Source of the DNA: Alligator mississippiensis
Lineage: Eukaryota; Chordata; Crocodylia; Alligatoridae
DNA length: 64,000 bases
Reading direction: 5' to 3'
Assembly: GCF_030867095.1 (NCBI RefSeq)
Contig: NC_081824.1
Span: 237,610,719 to 237,674,718 of the forward strand
The position numbers were made by a program, and so were the translations under genes. The notes below the pieces were generated by a model, which did not search any database, had not been told where the DNA came from, and was given only the letters and a program-made list of their open reading frames with translations. Shown here piece after piece: positions 1-11,310 of this stretch; position 1 is the first letter of the stretch; every line of letters begins with the position of its first letter.

Positions 1-1554
1 TCCTCCCCTCCAAAAAATTCACCTAGGTCTAGGGATGATTTCAAGCTACCCATTCCTGCTCTTTAACACATGATTTTCAGCAGCAACCACTTGAAAGAAG
101 ATAATAACTCTTCCTTTCAGCTACTGATCTAACTACATTCACCCCCCTCCCACTTCTCATCAGACTTTTGCAACACACTGTACCCAAGGCTACTCCTTCC
201 ACCATGTGGAGGCAATTCTCTTATTCAGTGGAGTATTCCACTAAAAACACACAATCACAGTACTATAAAATCTGCACTGGATGCAAAATGATCTCTGGAT
301 GGAGTTTAAGGCATTGGTTATTATAACCTAAGAAGCTCCAAATGGCTAAGACAGGCCTGTCTCTCTCCCCAGGCCACACTGACATAACTTAAATCAGCAG
401 TGGCACCCAATTTCAATCCTCCGTATTATAAAAGAAAGGGGAGGCTGGCAAAGCACTCTCTTCAAGGGCTACAATATTGTAGTCTTATTCCAACCTGCAG
501 TATGAACAAGCCTGAATGTGATGAACCTCCGGGTGCAGACCAAGAGCCAGGATTTCGAACAGTTTTGGGGAAGGCTCAAAAATGTTCCAGGAGGAAGAGA
601 AGGGCTCCCGAGGTTTTTTTTTTTGCTGCTTCTGATTTAGTGGTGGGTGAAGTTAATTTGTTACCTGTTTATGACTGTTTCAGGCTGCAGGCTGGGCAAA
701 TGTATTTGTTATCTCCATGTGATTGATTAATGCTGCTGCTGGCTATGTTAATGTGTTACCCACATAGGAATATTCAATGCTGCTGGGTGCTCATTGCTAT
801 GCTACTGTGAATCTAATTAATTATCAGGGTGCCTAGAGCTTTTGGTGTGAGCATTTTTATTATTGTTTAAATCTAGAATGACTACACTTAGAAACCACAG
901 GACTAACGTTTTATTCAGAGGCACGAGTTGAAAGGGTCCAAATTATTCAGGAGGGGCAAAGCTGTCCCTGAGGTATGCAGCATGCCAATAAGACAGTGCC
1001 AACTGCATTGTGCTTGTCACTGGGTACCACAGAGAGAGCTGGTGAAAAAGTGTAAACTTAGGCTTTGTGAGAAAAAAGAAAAAGAAGAGACACCTACGCT
1101 CCAGGAAGTCTCTCCTCACTGTGTAGGTGGTGGAGGCCCCAAGATGAGTTATCTCTAAAGGGCGACTCTGGGGATACCTTATTATCTTCATCAATGTGGA
1201 TTCAGTTCATGCAGTGCGAAGGAAATGCCTAACAAACTGGCAATGTTGACATCATGTTAAGATAAACTAACTAAAGTAAATGAAAATACAAACCAAAAAA
1301 AGTGGGCACTTGGTCTTTCTGATTCCCCAAGGCAGTAATTCTACCAGACCCCACTCATGCTGGGTAATGCAACACATCACTAATTTTACCCAGAAGTCAT
1401 TCTTGCTTCCTCAAGAACTCAGTGAAAGCATAGTAGTGCTGCCTATCACACTGTTCAGAATGTCACCCAGTGCCCCACTGTTTGCTGTGCCCACTGGGTG
1501 TCTTCCCTGTAAAGTGTTGGGAAGAGTGGGGAGTGTAAGAGCAAACTGCTACTC
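1..1554. other. No gene recognised
   Basis: I see no coding signal or recognisable repeat boundary here. Reading frames up to about 119 codons exist but match no family I know and lack repeated codon structure. The sequence is AT-rich with short homopolymer runs, for example a T run near 615. An older, unrecognised repeat cannot be excluded. Confidence 0.5.
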
Positions 1555-1717
1555 CATGGACCAGGAACAGCCAGCATGGATTCACCAAGAGAAAGTTACA
1601 CCTTACCCAACCAACTTGATTTCCTTCAGTGATAACTGATAACAAGACAGGTACTGTAAATGGAGGGGGGGGTGAGGAGACGAGCAGTGGATATGATACA
1701 TACCTGAACTTTATTAA
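1555..1717 (+). mobile_element. CR1 LINE fragment, left side of a PLE insertion
   Basis: The translation around 1575-1620 resembles the CR1 reverse transcriptase block QHGFTK-x-K-x-x-LTNLI, though with decay. The sequence runs on to a block resembling VDVVYLDF that stops at 1717. The same CR1 resumes at 3370 with the residues FIKAFD, so this is the upstream part of one LINE split by the Penelope element. The reading frame is interrupted. The left limit is approximate because the match fades into unrecognised sequence. Confidence 0.7.
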
Positions 1718-1739
1718 CTTAAAAACATAGACCACCTTC

Positions 1740-2437
1740 CCAGCAACACACTCCTAGCCACCACGGACGTTACCAGCCTATATACCAACATCCCACACCA
1801 GGATGGCATCCAAGCCTGCCTCATATATCTACAGGAACAAGATTACAACTCAGAATACAGACCCAAAGATATTACTGAGCTTATACACTTCATCCTCACA
1901 CACAACAATTTCACTTTTAATAATCAACACTTCCTCCAGATGATGGGAACAGCTATGGGCACTAAAATGGCCCCACAGTATGCCAACTTTTTTATGAGCC
2001 ACCTGGAAGAAGACTTCCTCAAGAACTGCACCATCAAACCCTTGCTATACTTAAGATACATCGATGACATCTTCATCATTTGGACTGAAAACCTGCAATC
2101 TCCGATTGAGTTCCATCAGAAATTCAACAATCACCATCCCTCCATCCGACTTTCTTTAGAATACTCCAGCACCAACATCCCCTTTTTAGACACAATGATC
2201 AGTATCCAGAAGGGTAAAATACAGACCACAGTATACAAGAAACCCACAGACCAACATACATATCTGCACAGAACCAGCAATCACCCTAAACACACCAAAA
2301 AAGCTGTGATATACAGCCAAGCCCTCAGATACCACCGCATCTGTACTGAAGAGAACACCCGGGATTGCCACCTCACCAATCTTAAAAAGGCTTTCACCCA
2401 ACAAGGACACTCGTCCAGAGATAGATCGCACGTTTGA
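1740..2437 (+). pseudogene. PLE reverse transcriptase fragment
   Basis: A frame open from about 1740 encodes TTDVTSLYTNIPH, the RT motif carrying the first catalytic aspartate, then GTAMGTKMAPQYANFFM, then LRYIDDIFIIW with the paired aspartates encoded near 2060-2070. The residues after this (SIRLSLEYS, IPFLDTMIS, TTVYKKPTDQHTYLH) match the PLE thumb region. The N-terminal RT part is missing because of 5' truncation. The frame is lost near 2437, and the endonuclease follows in another frame. Recognition is by motif and I am confident of the family. The Met at 1940 is internal and is not a real start. Confidence 0.88.
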
Positions 2438-2513
2438 AAGAGCCACCTGGATACCACGTGAAGAACTGCTGCAGTACAGAAGAAAACCCCCCACAAATCG
2501 CACACCGCTGGTT

Positions 2514-3126
2514 ATGACGTATCACCCCTCCCTTGAACCTGTACGGAAAATCCTAAAAAAATTGCAACCCATACTAGACAGAGACCCTATTCTTAAAAAG
2601 ATCTTCCCAGAGCCACCCATCCTAGCCTTCAAACAAGCACCGAACCTCGCCAACCTTATCACCAGAAGCAAACTTCCTCAAGCCCAGAACACACCAAAAG
2701 GATCCAGACCATGCCAGGACAAGAAATGCAAAACCTGCCAACACACCTCCACCACCCCAACTATTACTACACCCCACAACAGAGCCATCAGCATCCCTGG
2801 ATCTTACAGCTGCACCTCCAGAAATGTAATATACCTCATCCAATGCACCAAATGCCCTGATGGAAAATATGTAGGAGAGACCAGACAACAACTGAGCACC
2901 AGAATGAATGCACACCGGAAACACTCAATTACCGGTGGGGGCACATTTCTCACAGGAGGGCCACTCTCTCTCCAATCTCTCAATCCTGATCCTCAAGGGA
3001 AACTTACACGACACTTCCCAGAGACGAGCCTATGAGCTCCATTTCATCAACCTGCTGGATACTAGAGATCATGGACTAACCATAGACATTGGATTTTTGA
3101 TACATTATAATCTGCCTGGCAACTGA
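2514..3126 (+). pseudogene. PLE GIY-YIG endonuclease fragment
   Basis: This is the nicking endonuclease domain of the Penelope element. A short cysteine cluster (CQDKKCKTCQH, near 2715-2745) precedes the domain, as in PLEs that carry a zinc-finger-like linker. The GIY-YIG core follows: NVIYLIQC, then KYVGETRQQLSTRMNAHR, with the conserved arginine and downstream histidine. The frame shifts near 2930, and the C-terminal part (ELHFINLLDTRDHGL) continues in another frame to 3126. The gene is therefore broken. It is the second half of the same element as the RT fragment. Confidence 0.88.
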
Positions 3127-3369
3127 CTCCCCAGCCCAGCCCAGCCCAGCCCAGCCCCTGGCTTCTTTACTTTTCATTCCATCCAGGAAGAGCACACACC
3201 GACTGCTGAAACTTCCTTAGCCTGATGAAGGGTTTTTGAACCCGAAAGCTCGCTTAATAACTATTTTCCAACTATCTGGGTTGGTCTAATAAAAGATATC
3301 AAATTCACCCAAGGAACCTTGTCTGCCTATGTCCTTAGACCAACACGGCTACAACCTAAACCCCTGAAA
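3127..3369 (+). repeat. PLE 3' tail with hammerhead-like core
   Basis: The non-coding 3' end of the Penelope copy starts with a CAGCC microsatellite (about 3134-3160). It then has CTGATGA (3222-3228), a GGGTT/AACCC hairpin (3230-3234 with 3239-3243), GAAA (3244-3247), a CCAAC/GTTGG hairpin near 3268-3285, TCTAATAAAAGATATC and a terminal AGACCAACACGGCTACAAC. The same order recurs near 13.5, 19.2, 55.9, 58.9, 60.4 and 60.8 kb. CTGATGA-hairpin-GAAA is the arrangement of a hammerhead ribozyme core. Pairing for stems I and III is not established here. Confidence 0.7.
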
Positions 3370-4492
3370 TTTATTAAGGCTTTTGACAGTCTTCCATGAC
3401 AGTCTCCTTGAAAATCTAGGGACATACAGACTACATGGTAGTACTGTAAAGTGGATACACGTGACTGGCTAGATTATTGTGCTCAAAGAATAATCATCAT
3501 GTCTAATTGGGAGGAAGTATTGAGAGGGTTTCTCCAGGGATCTATCCTAGGTCTGGTGTTGCTTAACCTCTCAATAATTTGGATGATATGACTGAGTGCA
3601 GACTTAGCAAATTTGCAGTTGACACCAAGTTGGGTGGAGTTGCAGACATTCTGGTGGGTAGGGGTACGATCCAGAATTATGTGGACAAACTGGAGAAGTG
3701 GTCCAATATCAATTGGAAGAGATTCAAGAAGGACAAATGCAAAGTCCTGCACTTGGGAAAAATAACTGCATGCACAAATACAGAAAGGGGAATGAGTGGC
3801 TAGGTTGCAATACTACAGAAAAGGATCTGGGGGTTACAATGGACCATAAACTGAATATAAGCCAAAGGTGTCATGCTGTTGCAAAAAATATCCAGCAGCA
3901 TTCAGGAGTGTATTAACAGGAGTGTCATTTGCAAATCAAGGGAAGTGATTCTTCTGCTCTATATGGCATTGGTGAGACCTCACCTGGGGTACACTGTCCA
4001 ATTTTGGGTCTCACATTTCAAAAAAGATGAGGACAGATTGGAAAGAGTCCAGTGGAGAGTAACCAAAATGATTAGAGGCCTGGGAATCATGACTTATGGG
4101 GAAAAGCAGAAACAAAGGTTATCTAGAGTGCAGAAGAGAAGACTGTGGGGGAGGGGATTGAGAACAGTTTTCAAATACCTGAAGGGAGATTATAAAGAGG
4201 ATGGAGATGGGTTTTTCCCTGGTGGCCACAGTGAACAGGTCTAGGAACAATGGACCTGAGCTACAGCAGACAAAATTTACGTTGGAGATTAAGAACTTCC
4301 TGCCTATGAGGGTGGTCAAGCATTGGAACAGGCCACCTAGAGAGGTTGTAGAATCTCCATTCCTAGAAGTTTTCAAGAGGAAGTTAGATGGACATTTGCC
4401 TGGGATGGTTTAGTCAGGGATGATCCATCTTTGAACAGGGGATCAGAACAGATTATCTCATAGGTTCCTTCCATCCCTTTGATCCTATGATA
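3370..4492 (+). mobile_element. CR1 LINE 3' half (right side of the PLE insertion)
   Basis: The CR1 reverse transcriptase resumes with FIKAFD at 3373. It continues in shifting frames through blocks such as KCKVLHLGK, DLGVTMDHKLNIS, LVRPHLGYTVQFW and ERVQWRVTKMI, and ends near NFLPMRVVKHWNRPPREVV and FKRKLDGHLPGMV. These are standard C-terminal CR1 ORF2 blocks. The 3' end closes with a short GATCCTATGATA-type tail, the usual CR1 terminus. Many frame changes make this an old, dead copy. Confidence 0.88.
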
Positions 4493-5720
4493 TGTGCTTT
4501 GCATAGAGTTAACATTTATTTAACCAGTAGCTTTGGTGTATCCAGTTGTAACATAATCCTGTTTTCTATCTGTACAGTGGTGATATGTTGGGGCCCCTTG
4601 TGCTAAGCTTACATGAACACCACACAAAAAGGTAGTCCTACAAATGAAAATCATCCCTGCTGCCTGTGGCCACAGAAGTAAGAAATAAGGTAAAAGCTCA
4701 TGCCTCTGTCTGCTCCACAATGCACTGAGGTCAATGAGAACCTTTCCATTGGTACAATGGATTTTGGACCCAGTCCTTAGAAATTCTCCTTGGCATCTAG
4801 CTTGGTTGCTTAGAGACAAAGCATTACTGAATATAGTAGGTGACATTAAAATATATGAATAAGCCTCCTCCAACAAGCACAGCGCTCAAAGAGCATCAGT
4901 GTCATTTGCTTCCAATGAATAGTTGGACCTAGGAGAATGGCTGACATTAAAATACCTTCTGCCCAAATATTTTAACATCTAAAATTGCCTGATTTCTCCA
5001 GACACAACACATATTTCAGTAGCACCCTTCCCCAAGACTGCCTGTGGTTAGGAAGCCAAACTACTTTAAAAGGTACAATTCCTAATGCTATGTCTTCCCT
5101 TTCTGGCCAAAACTTGGTAAGACTTATGATCAGCTCGCTAACTAGACTAATTAAATCATGTCCAGTTAACCTCTGAGGTGCCCAGCACTACTACTGGGAC
5201 AACTTCCTCTTGCAAAATGAGCACTACTGTTAGCAGGTGGTAAGAAATCTATTCGTTCTGGCTGTGTTTGTTGTAAGGCTCACTTGCTTTAGCCTGTTGT
5301 GGTTGTTTCCTAACAGAGACCTTCTCAGGCAAAATGGCTAACTCCTTGCCTCTAATTTCCTTGCCTTCTGGGAAATAAGAAGGTGATATCTATTCTTGTT
5401 CAGTACATCTCCATTTGAGGGGTCCACTGAAGGTTGTTGCTTGTGAGGAAATCAGCACTCACTGCTGTGCACTATGAACTATTCATGACGTGGCAACAGT
5501 TCCTGGCAGAGTTATAACTAATAACATTTTTGCCCTGAGCCAGTGTTCTCCTTCTGCACTCTGCTCCAGGCATTGCTATTCCCCTGAACTATTTCTCTGC
5601 AGCACCCAAGGTGCCTGTTGCCACACCAGCCCTCTCCGCTCCATGCTGAGGGATGCGCTTATGCTCCCCTACTGCAGATGCCTCCACTGATGCTCCTTAC
5701 CCATCATCATAGGCAGACCC
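4493..5720. other. No feature recognised
   Basis: This is unique-looking sequence between a CR1 3' end and a GC-rich repeat. Open frames of 60-118 codons occur but have no recognisable motifs. I see no promoter, splice-flanked exon or RNA gene that I would defend. Confidence 0.4.
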
Positions 5721-6240
5721 AGGATTTACCAAAGTGGGGGTGCAACACACTGCCCATCAGAGGATGGGGGGTGGGGATGAATCATGGCTGGAGCCCCTGG
5801 GTTGGTGGGGGCACCAGGGAGCTAGGCAGGAAGCAGGCATAAAAAGAGGGGGACCTGCCCCCCATCCCCCACCAACACCACTACTGCTGTCCCCAGCTGA
5901 CCTGGAGTGAGCAGGGGTCAGAGCCACTCTTGCCCCACTCCAGCTGGAGACTGTGGGGAGCAGCTGTGTGAGGAACTGGGCAGCAGCAACAGTTTCCTGC
6001 CACCTCTCCCTGGTATCCCCCACAGGCTGGGAGAAGGCACTGAAAGGAGGAATCTGCACACTGATGCCATTGTCCCAGGCTGAGCCAGGCTCCCTGCACA
6101 ACCGCTCTTTTGAATGCAAGGCAGAAGTGAAGCAGGAATGTCTCTGGGGCTCCCCCTGCTCCAGGATCAGCTGATGACAGCAGCAGAAAGGTGGGGGTGT
6201 TTGCACCACTGCAGTCCCCTGGATACTGATGCTGGGAGTA
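5721..6240. repeat. GC-rich interspersed repeat, family unknown
   Basis: Base composition rises sharply, with many CCCC/GGGG runs and GCAGCAG stretches. This is like the interior of the non-autonomous DNA elements later in the window. The left edge reads GTGGGGGTGCAAC and the right side GTTTGCACCACTGCAG, which could be a decayed inverted terminal pair. I see no clean target duplication. A 150-codon minus-strand frame across it (5757-6209) follows composition and matches nothing known. Confidence 0.3.
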
Positions 6241-8564
6241 AATTCAGCAACAAGAGAAGCAGCAGCTACAGTAAGGAGGTATGAGAATGGAACAGGAAGG
6301 GTTGAAGCAGCAGCAGTAGTTCATGGGAAGAGGAATGCATGGGGAAAGGGAATATGCTGCTAAGAGTTGCAGGGGCAAATCTGGCAGAGAATGCAGGAAA
6401 GAGGGGCACATAGAGATGCAAACCTTTTTAGTTATGCCTCTGCATTCAAGGGAATGCTAGGTGTTTGCAGGTGGAGGGGGCCAGGGCATAGCACTGCTAG
6501 TTACACTACTGACTTCTGGGTCTACAAATTGTATCTTTGTTTAGCTTTGTCAGTTGTATTCTACTTTTGTAAGTCCTCACTTCCTCTCCTGTCACTTTCT
6601 ACCATTCCTGACTACTTGGTTTTCAGTTTTCTGAGGAACCAAGTGCCTGGAGGCGACAAACCATGTGTCCTAGATGCTGTCCTCTAATTTAACAGTGAGA
6701 AGTACAAACAGGAGCCTGACTGCACAGCTGTTGGCAGTGATCACTTTATTCTTAACAACATTATCCTTAACCCTCTGAACTGGGGATACTGGTGACCAAC
6801 AGTTACCTAACTTTACTGCAAATTACTTAGACTCAAAACCTACCAAGTTGTGGCCTACTGTCATTTGATGTCAAACACACTAGTCATGCCTCTGCTGGTA
6901 GGTCTTGGGAGGGAATGGGACTGAACATGCACCATACACCTGAGACTGGTATGTTCTTGTCAGCCTAAGAGAAGGTACTGTGGATGAATGTGAAACAGCC
7001 TCATGAGTGAAATTCTGGTGCTGAGGACAGGGCATGTTCAGTCCCATCCATAAGAACTGCCACTCACTCAGCATAGACAAGTCCACCATGCCTAGTAGAA
7101 ACAAACTTGGTATACACCATTACCTCTTTAGCCTTGGCATCTTCTACTACGGCTATTCCAGGGAAGAGACAATACTGGTCTAGAATGAGGACTCATTATA
7201 CAAACTCCCTACTGGGACCAAGTCCCCAGACTGATTATATGTACTGCAAACTTGCTGCCCCAGGTATCCCATAATAGTAACTTAATCACTTCCTGCAAGG
7301 TCTCATCCTGAGCTCTAGTTCTGTCAATCCCCATCCATGTTCATCTGAGAATTGACAGTCTTGGGGGATGTTTTTTGTTTTAACTTAACTGACAGACTTG
7401 CAGACACTGAGGGCCAGATCCAAAAATGGGACTTGTGTGGCAGCAGTGACCATTCCCGCTCCAGCATGATCTTAACTGAAAGTGTCTGTGGATGCTGAAC
7501 TCAAAGTCAGCATGTGTTAGGTGTGCTCTGAGCACAAACCTGGAAGAGGCCCCTCAGAGGACTCTGGCACAAGGACACCTTGCTTCTGAATCCCAAACAG
7601 CCTTAGGTATGAGAAAGCCAGTAGCGTAACTGGGGTGGGGTGCAAACATAGGTGCAACTACAACTACGGCCGATTGTGCTGCTGTGATCAGCACCTCAGC
7701 CAGCGCTGCCCTGGACATTGCATACGTGCTCTGGGTATGGAGCTGCACTGCTACACCTTGTTGAAATATTTGGCTCAACCAAGATGCAGCAGTTCTAAAC
7801 TTTAGGCCTCTGAGTAACTGCTGGTGAAAACTGAGGAGCCCAAGCAATTAGGTGGACTTTCTGTGGATCACTTGGGTTTAAAGACCTGTAGTCCACCTAA
7901 GTATCACTTTAGACGGGTAGCCCCAAGTCTCTCTCAAATTTGTAGTCAAGTGATATGTTTGCCATTGGAAAAAAGAAAAAAAAAAAAAGTGTATTCTTGG
8001 CAGGTGGTACAGAGGAGCTACCAGGCCCCTTAGGCAATGGTCATAATCAGTTTATTGCCAATTTCAGCTAATGCTGGTCACCTGCCTACAGATTTTTTTT
8101 TTTGTAAACCCAATTTTTTTTTTTTTTTTTTTTTTTTACAGTAAAAGTGTAAAGCCTCCTTTTCTGAGTGCAGTGAAATCCTGTTTTTATTAGCAGCAGT
8201 GAAACCTATGCCACTAGCCTTCAGTTCATTAGCACTGTTGTAAGGGGACTCAGCTTGGAGAAATGTATGGATAACATAGTTTTATGCTCATTGTCCTGGT
8301 AGGTACCTCAGGACTAAGAACTTTTTAACTCCTGCAGTCCTTAAAACTCTTAATTAAGATTTCTCTCTTGTATTCATTGGGTATGTTGGCATATGAGACT
8401 CTCCAGTTGCTGAGCAGCCAGCTGGCCCTCAATTTTCTGGTAACATTCCTGTGAATGGTAAATTGTTTCTCCCCACTTTAACTATGGAGGCAGGGCAAGC
8501 TAGTGATTGTTGGTGATGCCCTCAATACTACTGTATACTTCGGTGTGTGGTAAAGCCTGCATAC
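6241..8564. other. No gene; short low-complexity runs
   Basis: Mostly unassigned sequence. Around 7610-7760 a block opening CAGTAGCGTAACTGGGGTGG resembles the start of another repeat at 40969 (CAGTAGTGGAACTAGGGTGG), so both are probably ends of one dispersed family. An A run lies at about 7971-7988 and long T runs at 8093-8103 and 8115-8138. No RNA gene or exon was recognised. Confidence 0.4.
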
Positions 8565-10233
8565 TAGGCCTGTGCGAAGTGGCTAGTATTCACTTTGGAT
8601 TCAGATTCGGCCAATTCGAGGGAAAGTGATTCGAATCACTGTCCCGAATCAATTTAGCCAAATCTGATTTGGAGATTCAGCCGATCCGGAGATTCATCCA
8701 CCGCTGAATCAGCCCCATCCCCCGCCCGCTCTCAATGCCCTGCCTGCTCTCCCAGCTCTTTTTTTTTTTTTTTAAAAAGCCCCCACTCACCGGCTCCTAC
8801 AGGAGGGGGGGGGGTGCGATCCCCACTGCCTCACACCATGAGAGGGGTGCTGCCGTGAGCCCCCAGAAGACCCAAGGCTGCTACAGCATCTGGTGAGCCA
8901 GGGCTTTTTTTTTTTTCTTTTCTTTTTTAAAAGGGCCGGGAGCTCCCTGCAGAGGGAGTGGGCAGGGGTCAGGGGGTTCATGGCAGAGCACCCCCATGCA
9001 GAATGGGGCAGTGGGGAGCAGCAGGGATCACCCCCCCTCCCCCTGCCTGGTAGCAGCCAGTGAGTGGGGGCTTTTTTTTCACAGAGCAGGGAGCTGGGTT
9101 GGGTGGTGTAGTGGGCAGGGGATGGGGCCTGGCAGGGGTCCCCCCCATGGTGCCCTACTCCTTTACAGAGCTGAAGCTGCTAAAGGAAGAGCCCTAGCAG
9201 TGAGTTGGAAGCCCCAGCTGCAGGTTACCAGGGCAGCCAGAATGAACTAGTGGCCCATACCTGTCAGTGGTCAGCTGACCGGAAGGGGCAGGGCCTGGCT
9301 CATATATAAATCCCAGGGCTGGGGCCAGGAAGGCAGTTCCCTGCCAGCAGCCAAGGGGGAAGGAGCTTTCCTGGAGCAAGCAAAGGGGAGAGGCCTGATT
9401 TGTATGAGCAGCTCCTGATACTGTTGTGGGATGGGGTATTCCCCGGTAGGGTTTGAATGACATTATAGCTGGGTGGCTTGAGTTTATGATATAGCCAAGG
9501 GGCTTGCGTTTGGTTTATTGTTTGTATAATACTGGTGGTTTGGGTGAGGCTATTAGGGGAAAGAGGAGGCCTCATGGTGGGGCCCACAGCAGCATAGGGA
9601 CCCGAGCGCCAGCGAAGGTGCAGTGCGAGACAGGGCTGCAGAGAGCCCAGGGAGGACGAGGGGACCAAATTATAACAAGGCCCAGACCGAACAACATCAG
9701 TTCTATCTGCAAGGCTTGGGGTGTGGTAAAGGGGTGGCTGGAGCCACGCATAGCCCATAAGGCTAGGGTGCCCCGAAACACCCATTGTGACATCTAGCTT
9801 GGAGCAGGACCCACCAGGGGTCTGGAAACCCACGGGGTCCAGAGAGCCAATCAATACTGTGTCCAAGAGGACTTAGAGGCAGCTCCCTATCACTCATACC
9901 ATCAGAGACATGGTAGACGAGAATCAAGGGTGCCCATTGGGCCAACTTGGCATGGTAAGGGGCCTTGGGAGATCATGGCCATCCTGCAGGACCCCATCCC
10001 GTGACACCCTCCTCCTCCAGCCTCCTATCCCCTTACTTACCAGAATGGAGTCTGGGTCCAGCTCCCTGCAGCAGCAAGCAGGGACTGCCCAGGGGGAAAA
10101 AAAAAAATTGCCAAAGCTCTCCAAATTGATTTGGACCTTTTAATTGGTCCCCTGATTTGATTTGGAGATTTGGCCACTAAATCAGGACAAATCTCCAAAT
10201 CGAAATCAGCACACAAAGCTTTGCACAGCCCTA
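8565..10233. mobile_element. hAT-type non-autonomous element (TAGGGCTGTGC ends) with an LTR inside
   Basis: The left end reads TAGGCCTGTGCGAAG and the right end CTTTGCACAGCCCTA, an inverted pair. Flanks are CTGCATAC (8557-8564) and CTGCATGT (10234-10241), a 6-of-8 match expected of an old 8-bp hAT target duplication. Beneath the ends is AATC/GATT-rich sequence such as TGATTTGGAGATTTGG, shared with the copies at 36545 and 47787. No transposase is visible. A solo LTR (about 9148-10006) sits inside, so this element is older than that insertion. Confidence 0.8.
9148..10006 (+). mobile_element. Solo LTR, same family as 29397-30897
   Basis: This fossil LTR is recognised by similarity to the reverse complement of the better-bounded LTR at 29397-30897. 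Shared blocks include GGCAGGGCCTGGCT followed by a TATA-like CATATATAAATCCC (near 9296-9312), GCATAGCCCATAAGGCTAGG (near 9747) and the end block GAGATCATGGCC...CTGCAGGACC...GTGACA. The TATA position implies plus orientation. The right end is firm at the terminal GACA-type sequence. The left end is approximate. No internal viral genes accompany it. Divergence from its sister copy looks substantial by eye, so it is old. Confidence 0.75.
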
Positions 10234-11157
10234 CTGCATGTCTCTTTATGTTACCATCCCTTCCTGGTACCTTATTGTTGTTGAATGGACTTCACATTTT
10301 TGCTTGTTTGCCTCTTAAGCTCTTTCCAGACTTGCTCAGAGAATGCTTTTCTGTTGTTTTCTCCACATCCATCACAATAATTTCTGTGTTGACCTTAATA
10401 CTCCATGCCTTCAAGTAAATGAGGAATCTTTCTTGTGAAATATCTTGCATGCCAAACACAAATGGAAGCATAAGGTGGTAGTGACTTATCTCCAAGTCTT
10501 ATGTTCCTTCTTCTTGCTCGACTATTGGACAGAAATCCCTATCCCAGCATTATTGTTTAAGGGATGATGTGACTCAAGGAGTTCATGGTCCGCTCCCTGT
10601 TCATCACCTCTAGGCCTGGCATAGCACAAACCACTTGGTTATCCAGTGGTGCCGTCTTCCCAGTGCTCTGAGAAGGCATCTGGAGGTAGGACAATTCAGG
10701 CCTGCTAGGTCTCAGCAGGCTTCTAGAACCCTGAGATTAAGTCACAGTTTTTAGTCCAACAATACTCTGGGCCAGTTTCTGCCTCTTCATTTCTTGGCCT
10801 TGTTCATGTTAATCCTCTCTGTCTCTTGCTCTCGGGATTTATAAAACCCATAAATAAACAGGCAGTCTGAAGAAGCAGGGTATCCTACAAGGAATGCTGA
10901 CTTTGCACACCTGCCTACTCCAACTCCTCTTGGCACATCCAACATATAAAAATATTTTGCCTCGGCCATCTCCCAAAAAGCTTGTCTTCTTGTAGATACT
11001 AGGAAATTATTTAAGTTTTTACAGTTATTTGGTTATTTTGGGCCTGGACATAAGCAAAAGGCTTGGGAGAGGGGGGTTTCTACAATGACCAGCAAGTGAA
11101 CTCACTCTTATGACTTTTTTTGTTTGTTTTGTTTTTTTAATTTACCATGTGGTTCCC
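10234..11157. other. No feature recognised
   Basis: Unassigned AT-leaning sequence to the right of the hAT-type element. Frames of 60-82 codons show no family motif. A T-rich run lies near 11117-11140. Confidence 0.4.
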
Positions 11158-11310
11158 AGAGGCTGAAAGGATTTGGATTAGTTAGCCGGGTGAAGGGAAG
11201 ACTAAAGGGGGATTAGATAATAGGTCTCCAAGTACTTGAAGGGTAGTTTTACAGAGAATGGAGACAGGCTAGATTTTCTGGGGCAAGATGAAGAGTAATA
11301 ATATGCTGGA
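11158..11310 (+). mobile_element. Ancient CR1 fragment
   Basis: The block running from GGGTGAAGGGAAGACTAAAG through CTCCAAGTACTTGAAGGG to ACAGAGAATGGAGACAGGCT matches the CR1 region that encodes the segment around GDLIAVFKYLKG. It is a short, strongly diverged remnant with no tail and no usable frame. It looks much older than the CR1 copies at 21-28 kb. Confidence 0.6.

Larger units (their letters stand above)
1718..3369 (+). mobile_element. Penelope-like element, 5'-truncated, GIY-YIG type
   Basis: Penelope-like elements are retroelements with a telomerase-like reverse transcriptase and, in this class, a GIY-YIG endonuclease. The copy starts inside the RT domain, contains the YIDD catalytic box and the GIY-YIG domain, and ends with a non-coding tail that recurs across the window. 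It is flanked by TTTATTAA on both sides (1710-1717 and 3370-3377), read as an 8-bp target duplication inside a CR1 LINE. The coding region is split over several frames, so it is inactive. Length is about 1.65 kb, against the roughly 3 kb expected of a complete element. Confidence 0.9.
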
